The notes beneath the pieces were generated by a model, which had not been told where the DNA came from, made no database searches, and saw nothing but the letters and a program-made list of their open reading frames with translations. A stretch of 64,000 nt of DNA from contig OX359247.1 of the NCBI GenBank assembly GCA_947179485.1, forward strand, positions 27,194,801 to 27,258,800, in the 5' to 3' direction. The stretch is from Allacma fusca (lineage: Eukaryota; Arthropoda; Collembola; Symphypleona; Sminthuridae). Below, in pieces: positions 1 to 11,133 of this stretch. The position numbers and the translations under genes were made by a program. Position 1 is the first letter of the stretch, and every line of letters starts with the position of its first letter.

Positions 1-2114
1 CCCTTATGTTGACCAATACGTGCCAATACTACGCTATGCAACAAGTTGTGACCAATAGTGGTCAATCCGAGGCGACGGAACTACTTGTGTTCAATAAGAG
101 ACATTCCGAGGCCACTAAAATACAATTCTCAGTTTTATGTAGTGTTACAGCTGTACATCCCTATTGGTACATATATTTGAAGCCAAGAAACCACTTTTGA
201 CACACCTTGACCATGTGGGGATTTACAGAAAAATTTACATTAGGAAGATTCGTAAGCATATTTTTTTGGCAGCTACCCCCCATGTTGATTTTGTAATATT
301 AAATGTCATTTAAAATTTTTTTGGAATTGGAGTCACAACTGTTTTGATCCGAAAAATTTAGGATCAATCTGAGTTTACATGCAAACGTTGGTGTTCGAAC
401 CCAAATTTAGTCCTAGGGGAAAGTATTAAACTGCCAGTAGTTAGTATCAACAAATGGTCAACATCAAATAATTGAGGTACACACTAACTCACTATCCAAA
501 ATATGCTTAAACTATTGGACACAATAGTTACATAAACGGCAATGAATATTCACCATGAACAGCTTCCACAAAACGCTGAATGCACTTTACACGGACGTTA
601 GGTGACACTTTTGTGAACTTCGTGATATTAGTTTTTTCAGACGATGATGGCGTCACGCCATTCCGATTCACAAGCAGGGAATAAGAGCTTGAGCTAACAG
701 TCAGGCATTCTTCGCAGCGGTTTGGTAGCTAATCAAACATTCGAAAATTAATTTAATTCCGATATTCAAGTTATTTCCAAATTAGCTCGATACATTCAAT
801 ATGGCTTATACCGTTGCCTAAACTTACTAACCGGCTGTTATTTAAAATACGTAGAATAAAGAACGTTTACCCAATACAGCGCTCTACTGCTGCAAATTCT
901 GAAGTGACAACCATTCATAATCCCCCGTATAGTATACAAAAGTGGGGTAAGTAGGGGACCAAGTTTCAAAAACGATGCACATTTAAGTACTATGTAGGTA
1001 CAGTATAGTTGCAATAAACGATTGCTGCCCCCCGGGTATAAGTGGATAATTAAATATTTGACTCCCCTACTTTGTAGCGATTTGTTTTTCAGATTCCTAA
1101 AAAGTGTCTCATTGATCTCGGCCCGTCGAATATCTTTTGGTGTTGATTTGTAGGAAATTTTATTTTAACTAGAGATTCATTGGTCTCTAGATTTGGTCTC
1201 TAAGTTGGTAATTGAAACCATGAGCCTGAAATAAAAGGAGCAAGGTTGGGAGATATGTACTCAGTCTCATGCCTTGTTTATAGTCCAGCAGATATTTCAT
1301 TTACTTTTCAATTTACTTTATTTTTCAGAAAATTTTACTGTGTTATTTCCTGCATTTACAGTCTGCGTCATCGTGCACGAATAATCGGGTCATAATTTTT
1401 ACAACATTTTACTCCAAGATAACTATAAAGTCGGTTAGAAAATAATTTCCATAATGATAAATTTAAATATAAATAACGTGTTAATAATGATATCGCTCAA
1501 TATTTAGTAGAGAAATTATTTAATTCTAATTAATGTGGGACATAACTGTAATAAATCCCACTCACTTTATAGTTTCACGATTTAATTCCATTTTCACTTT
1601 CCGAAAAGTTGAAACTGTTTCAACTTTGGCGAAAAGGAAAACTGAGTGAAAATTTTCATGTCACTTTAGACTGTAAATTGGGACAACTCGTAAAAATGTA
1701 GTGAAATGAAAGTGGCGTGAAACTCGAACAAAAACATTTTCGCGAATGCGACTATAAACACGAACCATTCGTGAAAACGCAAGAATTATCGAGTGAAGTG
1801 AAAAAAATTGCCGGCAGTAAACAAGGCATTAAGGACCGAAACTTAAAGGAAAACCTGAAGATGGGAAAATTTCTAATCGCGTCAGTTCTGAATGGAAGGT
1901 TGCAAAAATAATTCAAAATGCCTATAGGCTGTAGCAAATTTGATGGATTTTTTTTCAGCCCTAGCGCCAATTATCCTGGATATCGCAACATCCCAAGGAA
2001 GTACCCACACATACATTTCTTTTGGAATTTTTGATTGCGTACTTTTGAAGCGGCCACTTTCATTCCAGGACCACTTCAAAAAAGGCCATTTTTAAAAAGT
2101 TAAAGAAGGGAACA
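1..2114. other. Stretch without a recognised gene
   Basis: No convincing exon, RNA gene or complete transposon was found on either strand. The minus strand is where MID/PIWI exons of the Argonaute-like gene at 2517-4230 would be expected if that gene continued, and I could not see any. Short open frames at 1717-1911 (+) and 1752-2079 (-) have no recognisable family features. Confidence 0.4.
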
Positions 2115-2505
2115 CTGTGGTCGGATTTTTGTGGGAAGACTGGAAGATTCTTCCCAGGGAAAAAATATTTCTGGCAGGGAAAACCTCAAGGGAAAGAGAT
2201 TTTTTTTGCGAACAGGGATTTTTAAAATCGGTGACCTTTTTTTGGCAGGGATTTTCAAATTTGTAAGCGCGTTTCAGGTTTTGATATACAAACGGATTTT
2301 TAGAATGGTTGACCTTATTTGGCAGGGATTTCCCGTCTTGTAGGCGTAGGGCAATTATTTTTGCCATCAGGAATTTTTAAAATCGTTGACCTTTTTTTCA
2401 GCAAGGATTTTTTAAATCGTTGAGGACCTCCCTGCAGGGACATAAAACTCAGCAGGGAGATTCAGAAATGATCTTCCAGGGAGATTTACAAAAATCCGAC
2501 CCCTG
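2115..2505. mobile_element. Non-autonomous hAT-type element (MITE), copy 1
   Basis: The right end reads inward as CAGGGGTCGGATTTTTGT and the left end as a diverged CTGTGGTCGGATTTTTGT. CAGGG-type ends are typical of hAT elements. The interior repeats words such as GGCAGGGATTTT in inverted layout. A second copy at 28562-28932 shares ends and interior. Flanking 8-mers AGGGAACA (left) and CTGGAACA (right) match at 6 of 8 positions, consistent with an eroded 8-bp target duplication. It lies 12 bp beyond the stop codon of the Argonaute-like gene at 2517-4230. No coding capacity. Confidence 0.7.
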
Positions 2506-2516
2506 CTGGAACAAAT

Positions 2517-4230
2517 TCACCCCTGCCACTTGCTCTGAGGTAACCGAATCTTCAAAACGACCAATGAATGTATAAGACCAATGAATTGACGACAGAAAAA
2601 CTTTAAGTAAGACGCTACCTTTTTCTCTGGGTGAGATTTCGTCCAAACTTTGAGCCAGGGTATCGCAATCTATATTAAGTCAAAATATAATTATAGAGAA
2701 ACAACAAATTCATTATAGAGAGAAATGTATCCTGATGATGATTATTCTTTGTTATGCACAAAGTATTAGAAACTTCACTAGTAAGTCAACTTACATCTTT
2801 CATGTACACATCACCGACCTTAACCACTACGTTGTGTGCAATGTCAGCTGCGAACTTCCCTAAGCAATAATTTTTCAACTTCAACAGTTTATCTTCCAGC
2901 TGTCCATTAAAGGTTGTGCTATAATTAAAAATTCAATGATCACAATGTAACGTCTAAATATTCACCGGAGTATTATTTTTGAAATATTAAAGCACACCGT
3001 GACTTAAAACGAACACCCAAAACTTGATCTAATTTTAGTAACAGTGCTTGATGATAATTTAGAAAATATAGAATTAAGAATATTCAACTATACCTTTGTT
3101 GTGTTGTAACTAATATTAGCATGTAAGAATCTACCATAATCACTATCCACGGCAAATAATACTTACAATTAGCATAGTATTTTAATACTTACAACATATT
3201 AGCAATCGTCCGTCCTCGTTGAAGGCAATGGATAACGTCAACGATTATAGTTGGAGAAAGCTCAGCCTGAGCAACGCGTAATCTGTAGGCACCATATACT
3301 TCAATGCTGTTCGCACGAAAAGAAACAAATATTTACAAAAGAACACTCATTATACACCCCACCATTCAATAGGAAGTAATCAAAGATATACATATCTGTA
3401 ATCAAACAAGAGCTCACTCTGAATTAGGAACCTTCTTACAAATACCCGGGCTGTAAAAAATCCTATGATGTGGTTTACATCCAAGAAACTCTGGCAAAGT
3501 GGTAATAAGATGCTTCAGCAACCCCTGACATTTTCCAAGCTTAGATTTGGAACGATACATTACTTTGAACTTCAGAACAATTTCGGGTTTCATGGGATGA
3601 GGAATTCTAAATTTCATAACCTGTAAAAATTATAAAACGCAGTTGGATTATTTTATATAAAAAAGTATACATAACTTTAACGGGGCCTTAAATCATACAT
3701 TAGTGTAACACTCAACCAAGGTAAGTTCACAATTAGCCTCCGAACTACAATTAGCTAATTACAATAACTATAGTAAAACATCATCAGTAAGTATTCTATA
3801 ATCATCTTACACATTTTGGCAGTTTCCCCAAGGAATATAAGAACGTTCCATCGTACAAGTAAGTGTTCCCGATTCTCGCCCTCACACTTTCAACAGACAA
3901 CTTGCGATACTCTAGAACCTCTTCCAAATCGAAGTAAACAGCATACACAAACACATGATCCTCACCATGTTGTATATCGATTTTGAATATGTTGCTTTCC
4001 ACCAGAATACTAAATAAAGTACGAGCGTCAGATAGAACCAGCGTTAATATTCCAGCAACCAGCGTATTTTTTGACGAAGCACTTATGTAATGCTTAAATT
4101 CTAGTTTGACCAACCTTTTCCCGACAGAGCCAGTCTTGGACTGTGGTTTCGGCATGTGGTAATCATCTTCATATTTGCTCATATCTAAAAATAATGACCC
4201 TTTGGCACCCATGATTATTTCACAACTCAT
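2517..4230 (-). CDS. PIWI-clade Argonaute-like protein, N-L1-PAZ part only (337 aa)
   Basis: Five exons join in phase on the minus strand: 4230-3811, 3620-3418, 3306-3193, 2918-2795 and 2669-2517. All introns have GT-AG ends and most donors are GTAAGT/GTAAGA/GTGAGC. The ATG at 4230 directly follows an in-frame TAA. From memory of the family, residues about 30-205 fit the Argonaute N domain: a GK near the start, then SNIFKID, VYAVYF, YLYDG and LPK. Residues about 185-250 fit L1 in its PIWI-type form: RIFYSP, IEVYGAYRL and IIVDVIHCLQRGRTI, the last in the place of the family's DVSHKVLRTDTV-like block. VVVKVGDVYMKDI to the C terminus fits the front of a PIWI-type PAZ domain. The reading frame then ends at TGA 2517-2519, so MID and the slicer PIWI domain are missing (full-length proteins are about 800-900 aa). 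A GG/GTGAAT donor overlaps that stop, so splicing onward off the window is possible. It could be a truncated paralogue, a pseudogene, or the first half of a longer gene. Confidence 0.65.
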
Positions 4231-4991
4231 TTAAACAATAGGTACCCCAAAGTTACATAAATAATACAAAAGTTTTCAGATAATTACTTATATGAAATTA
4301 AAATAATACAAATATTAATTAACAATCTTTGCAAGTATGAACTAAACTTGGATAAACTTCAACGCTGAATTATTTACTCAAGTTTCAAGTTCTTTTTTAA
4401 ATTATATTTTGGCGCTGGTATGAACTTCCTAGGAAGCTATCACACAGTTCTCTAATCTCTAATAATTGTAAATTAAGAATTGCGGGCATGACTCTTTACA
4501 ACGGGGGCAAATGTTAGGGAAATTCATCTTGAGGAGCTAATTGTAAGATACGGAAAGGAGAGCTTATGGCGACGTCCTTTCTGCAATAGGAGTCTGTCGT
4601 TCAGAAAAATGTTTTAAAACTATTGTGTTTTTAAGTTTGTAGCAAAGTTGAAATTGCAAGGGAATTCATTTGAGCCTAAAATAATCTTCGCAGATCAAAA
4701 TTTTGGCCCGAAGGAACTAAACATGTACGACAAGACTGGAACTAAGAAACAAAAAAAAAACAAACAAAGTCATATACCTTGCCTCATATTTTCAATTCCC
4801 GAGACAGCAATTTTTGACATGGGAACATGGTATTAGGTTCGAATGAATCCCCTTGCAATTCGCTACAAACAAAGTTCCAAAATAATTTCCTGAACGGCAG
4901 ACTGCAGTTGTAAAACTGAGAGAAAGATGAGAAACTATTCTTTCTGCACGTTTACTGGTGGAGATGAATTTCCCCAACCTTTCTATATATT
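4231..4991. other. Intergenic stretch, nothing recognised
   Basis: AT-rich sequence upstream of the Argonaute-like gene. It presumably holds that gene's promoter, but I recognise no promoter motif. Open frames at 4648-4836 (+) and 4792-4977 (-) show no family signature. Confidence 0.4.
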
Positions 4992-4999
4992 CTTGTGAG

Positions 5000-6698
5000 C
5001 AGAGCTCCGCACGGTTTCGAGTACCTACTCGAGTTTCAAGTACGAGTACAAGTACGGGTCGAGTACGGAGTCACAGCAAATTATGTACTCGTACTGTCGG
5101 GTCAAGTAATTCCATGCGTACTTGTATTTGAGTAATTTTGAACCGAGTATCATAACAAGTACGAGTTCGGAAAAATACTCGAAGCAAGATACGAGTACAA
5201 GTATTGAATTTGAAATTACTTGGTACTCGTACTTGAAATGCAAAAAGTACTCGAGTACTTCCACCTAATCATGCATAGAAAAGTCATGCCTTAAATCCTG
5301 TATCATTGGCTGCTATTTTGATGTGAGCCGAGAGTGGTCTTGTACAGCACTTCTACATATTTAATGTTATACTTCAATGAAATTACTGAAAAAACAACGA
5401 AGGCGTTGTACGGTATATAGAACTCTAACCGCTACAGTATTGAAGCTTTAGTTCACAATCAGTTTACAGGGGCAGACTTCATTGTAGTGTTTCTGAACGG
5501 TACCAAAACATGGACTCGACCCGACTCGTTTTCCGGAACCGAAGAAAGTCACATTTCTGATACCGAAATCTGAACCGGTTCGAGTCCGGAACATTTTTGC
5601 CTTCCCGGAACCGATCCGGAAAATAAAACCGTTTCCCGAACCGGTTTCTTTCCGAAAAGGCAAAAAATGTTTAGGATTCATTTTTATGGATGTCAAAATT
5701 GGGCCCCCTTTTCAAATGTCCGAAATTTAACGGTTCTTTAAACTGTTGACCAGAAACCGGACCGAAATATCCGAATATCCGAGAGGAAACCTCGGGAATT
5801 GCCGATACCGAAAAGAAACACTACTGCATTGCCATGGTAATATGGGAAATTTCATTCTAGATATCTTTAAATTTACTCATTTATCTGAGGTCGTTCCAAA
5901 AATTAAAACAATGTCGGCTTTTAAAAATTTGACATGTTTTTCAAAATATTCAGTGTTTGAAGTACATACAAATAATACGTTATAACACTAGTTGATCGAA
6001 AATTGTGCAGGCTTTTCATTAAGCCATTGTGTATGTTTATATAAGCGATTGTGGCGAGTTGCGAAAATGCACAGAAAACACTGGAAACGAATTAATGGTA
6101 ATACTTAAAAATATTACGGATAAGAAAGATTTTAATATCAACTTTTCAATGTCACAGCTGGCAGTTCTGAAACTATGTCACTATCGTCTAGTTGCTGCAA
6201 AAATTTCATAGATAAAACTCAATTAGAGCTAACTATCATTAGCTCAAGTAAAGAATTGCCACCACATCAGATACGTACAGGTAGTGATGTCAGACGATAA
6301 ATTACTTGAAAATTTTCAGCAAAACAAATCATTTTGCTCGTTTAAGATACGCGTACTCTATAAAAGCAAAAATAGTGAATAATTTTATTCTGCTAAATTA
6401 ATTGCGGCTAACTTTTGTAAACTAAAACTTACAAAAGTAATTGAAAAAGAAAAGAACCACGAGTACGGTCCAAGCACGAGTTCAAGTACGGGTCGGTCCG
6501 GTTTTTAAAAAATACTTGAAAATTCGGTCAGAGTACGAGTACGCCTGCATTGTACTTTTACCCGCACTCAGAGTACCGGATTTTGTACTCGTGCTTGAAC
6601 GAGCAAGACCGGATCTGACTCTGCTTTTACCCGAAAATTCAAGTACGGTTCCGGTTCAAGTTCTGTATCAAAAATTACTCAACCCGTGCCGAGCTCTG
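5000..6698. mobile_element. Non-autonomous hAT-type element with GAGTAC-word subterminal arrays
   Basis: The ends are inverted repeats: CAGAGCTCCGCACGG at the left, and CAGAGCTCGGCACGGG when the right end is read on the minus strand. They are flanked by a perfect 8-bp duplication CTTGTGAG (4992-4999 and 6699-6706), the hAT signature. Just inside each end are about 250 bp of degenerate GAGTACGAGTACAAGTA-like words (5020-5270 and 6440-6690) in opposite orientation. A second word set, CGGAACCG/CCGAACCGG, fills 5490-5830 and may be a nested insertion. No transposase is encoded. Confidence 0.8.
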
Positions 6699-6706
6699 CT
6701 TGTGAG

Positions 6707-7247
6707 TCACTCCCACAATTCCCAACCAAGGGATCTGTTGAGTTTCTCCCCAGAAAACCAATGAAATTTTCTACAAAACAGCGTCAAAAGATAATTGAGA
6801 AACAATATCGGCCGGGGACAAAATTTTATATGTCTACAATCCTCAAATAATCTGGACTGGAAAGAATTTGCTTGAAAATGGAAGAATTACATATTCCGAC
6901 CTGAGTCACTGTTCCTTATACGGTCAAAGGGGAAACAAAGTATGTCAAACACCCTGTATATACTGACATTTCTGACCTCAATTTTTGACCTAGGTCAATG
7001 AAAAAAAATTAAAAAATCTGAAAAGCATTTTGGTACCGTATGCATTTAGATACATGTATCCAGAACTCTAGGCTTTTCGAGGTCGAGCCTTTGGCTCCTT
7101 TTGCGCTTTATTATGATTTCAAAACAAGTGGCGTGCATATATTTGCCATATATATGCTCCTGGGACAGGAGATTCACGTAAAGTTAATCCATATTCCTTA
7201 TTACTTGCAACAACTGGCAATACTTAGTGATCAGGTTAGGGGATTCG
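6707..7247. other. Intergenic stretch
   Basis: No recognisable gene. If the PITPNC1-like gene uses the strong GAAG/GTAAGG donor at 7280/7279 instead of reading to the stop at 7248, a further 3' exon could lie here on the minus strand. I could not identify one. Confidence 0.3.
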
Positions 7248-8675
7248 TTACGGCAGGGGTAGACGGTTCGCGTCCTTACCTTCATTGTTGTCTTTCTCCT
7301 TTTCAGCATCTTTAAATGCTTTCTCTTTGAGATTTTTGCAGATAGGATTTCCTTCTTCATCATTTCCTTCTTCTACTTCTATAGCCCCAGCACCGGCGTC
7401 CTGGCTAATTTCCACAGCTTCACTTCGTTTCAATACTTTTTTGTTGGTTTCTTCTTGCATTTTCACTTCATACTCACGAACATCTTCAATAGTCATGCCA
7501 TACCACTCATCGATCCATGCAAATGCTTGGCGATGACCCAGTAACAGGATATCACGAATTGCCTAAAATACCAAAAAGTTGGGCAGATTAAGAATAGAAG
7601 AAAGCACAAGAACATTGATCGAAAAAATTAACTATTTTACCTTGTGAGCATAATCTTCAACTTTCGTCTGTAAACCCCAGACTTCAAAACTGACATTTAC
7701 AAGTTTGTAGATACACATGATGGATTCAAATGTTTCCTGCCACCCGTTTATTAATGGTCCACGATTAGTTTTCTTTGATTTAAAAAATTTCGGATCTTCG
7801 GTTTCTTTGTAATGTTTTGGAGCAACTTCGTCATAAACAATATCTACATGTTCCACTATTCGATTTGCAAGCTCTTCCGGAGAGAGACCCAGACACTGTC
7901 AAATAACATTTTATACTCCAATTTATTGTTTATTTCACCAAAAACGTTACAAACTTAAATTATACAGAAACATTATCTATACACACATTCTCTGTTGTTC
8001 CAGAATTGTTTTCGTATTTTGTTTTGATGAATATATTGAACTTCGGCAAGAACGAGCAAGTGTACTCCGTTTCGGTGTAGGGATAGTAATTCCAAGCCTT
8101 TTCTGTTACACAGAACAACCGGGGAATAAAAGATTGCAGCCAATCTGGTAAGCGGCTAAAGCAGCAACAAAAAAAACGAATACATGATGCCATTAGGACA
8201 CAAAAAATAAATTCAAACGCGTTTATCAGTTAAATTAGTACTACGAATAAAAAATAATACATAAAAAGTAATGACTTATTTGGAATTTCAGTATACATTT
8301 CCGCCCCTCATCCCAGCTAACTTATCAAGACTCACATAAAAGACTCACCTTGAGAGGTGTATCTGTTTTTCAGTATACCGTCCTTCCCCATGAACAGGAT
8401 CCGTATGGGGAACATTTAGTATTACTTCAACTCCTTCCCCAGCATCGGACTGTTCGTGACTGTGCTTAGCGATCATGAATAGCTGTCCGATTTGATACTA
8501 AAAAATTCAGTGAACACAACAAACCTCCATAATCATCCCCACAACAAGTCCTCTCATTACGGTCTGCTTCGTGTAAGTGATATACTTTCCAGCTTTTAAC
8601 AAGAACAAATACAAAAACATTATGAACCTCCTCCGCAGTAATCGGCATCGGTATTCGGTATTCCTTCGTCAGCAT
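7248..8675 (-). CDS. PITPNC1: Cytoplasmic phosphatidylinositol transfer protein, PITPNC1/rdgB-beta type
   Basis: Five exons join in phase: 8675-8628, 8497-8349, 8155-7987, 7895-7641 and 7562-7248 (311 aa). Splice sites are GT-AG, with a strong GGTGAGT donor after exon 2. The protein opens MLTKEYRIPMPITAEE and carries PITP-family landmarks: GQLFMIAKHSHEQSDAGEG, EKAWNYYPYTETEYTCSF, the lipid-site loop FKSKKTNRGPL, MCIYKLV, VWGLQTKVE and GHRQAFAWIDEWYGMT. The YTCSFLPKF and HRQAFAWIDEW wording fits the soluble class II member (PITPNC1, fly rdgB-beta) better than class I PITPs or the multidomain RdgB. Such proteins move phosphatidylinositol or phosphatidic acid between membranes. The C-terminal 50 or so residues are acidic and low in complexity (IEVEEGNDEEGN) and unlike the known tails. 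A GAAG/GTAAGG donor near 7280 could replace the last 11 residues with an unseen exon. Function is inferred from similarity. Confidence 0.9.
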
Positions 8676-9514
8676 TGTTATTTTGAGTCCTTAATTCCAA
8701 CAAAACTGCAAAGATAAAAAAATCTATATTTAATTTTTTCATTTTTCACATTGCTGAAGTCTGGTGCTTTCAAAACAAGAGCAGTTTTTTGTACATTGAT
8801 CCTTATTTCTAATTATGTAACACCGTTACATGTAACTAAACATTTATGCAACTTCCAGTCGCAGTAAATGATTCGACGAGAATTACAAAACATAATAATT
8901 CTTCTGCATTTCAAACACATATACACACTTACAGAAGACTTACTGTGCAGACATAACTGCCGTTTAAAAATAAATCTTAACTATGAAGACTTTCCTTACC
9001 GCACAGATACCTCTTTCAAAAAGTAAATAATAATCGAATATCTATACCTCATCCCGAATTTTTACAATTATTACAGTGTAAAGGTTAATTCCCTTTCAGC
9101 TGCAACATTGCAAAGGTTGCTACTGTAATCCTGTACTTTCATAAAATCTTGGTACACGTGAGTGAAGACAAGAATCCTCGTGTTTCCTCGTATTCTGTGT
9201 GGGTCCGAGTTCCGTAGACGTTGACGATGATGACAACGATTAGGCAGCGAGAGCTTTATACTACTCGCAGAAAGCCCTGCATCACAATGGTAATTACGTT
9301 TTTGGTACAGCGTGGCGGGCGTTTCATACTCAATTACGCTGGCTGGAATGAATGTCCTAATAACCGAAATATTATCATTTAAACTGTTAGCAAAATATAA
9401 ATGCTTTGAAAATGTCATGGCTATATGGCTAATCATGTGAAAGTAACCATTTATCCTGGTTTCAGCAGACAGGAATTGTTCAAATCTCACATGACAAGTC
9501 ACGGAACCGTTTTA
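8676..9514. other. Upstream region of the PITPNC1-like gene
   Basis: This should hold the 5' UTR and promoter of the gene at 7248-8675, but no TATA box or upstream exon could be assigned. A 143-codon minus frame at 9071-9502 has no family features and is not called as a gene. Confidence 0.3.
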
Positions 9515-9884
9515 CCATATCGTCGCTGAAGAGGCAAAATGGAATACATGCATTTTCGATTAAAATCAAAATGGTCTACATGCAGTTTTACTAAATGTAA
9601 AATGGAATAGATGCATCAAGTTCTAAAAGCAATATGGTCTACTTACAATTTCGTCTAAAAGCAAAATGGTCTACATACAATTTTGCTTTAAAGTAGAATG
9701 GCCATTATGAAAGTATACGTGCATGTAGACCATTTTGCTTTTAGTGAAAACCTCATGTAGTTCATTTTGCTTTCAGGAAAGCTTGCAACTATTCCGTTTT
9801 GCCTTAAAGGAAAATGCATGTAGACCATTTTGCTTCTAATCAAAATTGCACTTAGTCCATTTTGCCTCTTCAGTGACGATATGG
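9515..9884. mobile_element. Inverted-repeat MITE with AAAATGGTCTACATG words
   Basis: The ends form an inverted repeat of about 29 bp: CCATATCGTCGCTGAAGAGG at the left, with one mismatch to the minus-strand reading of the right end. The interior is a fold-back of GCAAAATGGTCTACATGCA-like units, rightward-reading in the left half and complementary in the right half. A TA lies inside the palindromic CCATA/TATGG borders, so a Tc1/mariner-type TA target is possible but not proven. Non-coding. Confidence 0.6.
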
Positions 9885-9935
9885 AATGTTTCATTTGCTG
9901 TTGGATGACTTGGGTGGCCAAGGAGTCCAAGGCCA

Positions 9936-10050
9936 CCCTATATGATATATACGTATAAGGTATCTAAACGCATAATCGGCTAAACGTATAGGCTTTATAA
10001 ACGTATTATCGTCCAAACGTATAAGGTAATTAAATGCATTTACACACATT
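9936..10050. repeat. Degenerate AAACGTATA-word array
   Basis: Short words TACGTATAAGG, TAAACGCATAA, AAACGTATAGG, AAACGTATTAT and AAACGTATAAGG recur within about 110 bp. No terminal repeats were found, so its nature is unclear. It may be the arm of a decayed element. Confidence 0.4.
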
Positions 10051-10182
10051 TAATACATGCCCTTACAAGATCATCGCCATTAAAGAGACTAAATTGTCTA
10101 TTGCATATTCAACCCACGTCTACATGCAATTTCAATAAAAGGAACAGTCTACTTGCAGGCAATGTGTGTAGTTAAAGACCAG

Positions 10183-11061
10183 CAGGTGTGGACTATTTTG
10201 AAATATTGTATTTGAAATAGTATTTGAAATGCATGTAGTATTTGGTATTTTTTCAGCCGAAAATTGTGTAAGGTATTTTGTATTTCGTATTTTGTCAGCA
10301 CCAACTTGTCCACTGTATTTTGTAATTCGTATTTTGAGGATTACGAGCGTGACAGCATTTTGTATTTATTTATCTTGTAAAATTTACCCACCCCTTATTT
10401 TGAATACAAAATATAGTTTTAAAATACATGACTCTGGCAACTGTCGTCTCTAAAACATGCTCAATTAAATATTTTCAGATGTAAAAGCACTAATTTAAAA
10501 CGTTTTGAAACCAGTTTTTGAAACTTGTTTGGCGGGTTTGAAGAACTTACTTACTGGATAACTACATAAAATTCAATGTATCTGAGAACCATAAAGTTAG
10601 CTAAATTAGTGACGTGAATATAAATACATTACCCAGAAGTTATAAGATTATTTTTTTAAAGGAAAAATATTCTGTACTTGGGGCCATTTTAATTTACTTT
10701 AATACACAAATGCACAACTCTAAAATCTAATACCATGCAGTTACCTTACGTAAGTTGATTCATTTTTAAATATCGTATTATTTGACCGAATTATACAAAA
10801 TACTGTGAGAGAATAAACTTTAGTTACATCTCAGATATGTACTCTGTGATAAATTCGAGAGTATTTTCAATATGTATTTCGTATTTCAAATACGGTATTT
10901 TTATTTCATATTTTCTCCTTTTGTTGAAAGCAAAGTATTTTATTTTGCATCTTGCCCAAATGATTCCGGATATTTGTATTTTATATTTGTATTTTAACTT
11001 TTCTGAAAATGTATTTGTATTTTGTATTTCAATAGTAAATTTCATGTATTTTCCACACCAG
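10183..11061. mobile_element. Probable non-autonomous element with GTATTTGTATT-word arms
   Basis: The left end reads CAGGTGTGGACTATTTTG and the right end, on the minus strand, CTGGTGTGGAAAATACATG, a short imperfect inverted repeat with a hAT-like C(A/T)G start. Both flanks of the interior (10195-10440 and 10855-11045) are built from TATTTGTATTTTGTATTTC-like words. I could not identify a target-site duplication, so the boundaries are approximate. Confidence 0.45.
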
Positions 11062-11063
11062 TC

Positions 11064-11133
11064 AGGCGGGTACGGGTTAAAATTTACGGGCCAGCGCGGC
11101 CACGGTCCTAAAATATCCCACGGGGAGATGGTA
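11064..11133. mobile_element. End fragment of the 14289-14902 element family
   Basis: GCGGGTACGGGTTAAAATTTA followed by CCTAAAATATCCCACG matches the right-hand terminal segment of the element at 14289-14902 in the same orientation. Only about 70 bp is present, so this is a truncated copy. Confidence 0.5.

Noticed and set aside
5000..6700. GAGTAC/AAGTACGG tracts as centromeric or satellite DNA
   Set aside because: They occur only inside an element bounded by TIRs and a perfect 8-bp duplication, in mirrored orientation.
9071..9502. 143-codon minus-strand frame upstream of the PITPNC1-like gene
   Set aside because: No domain, splice context or codon pattern supports it. Composition looks like chance.
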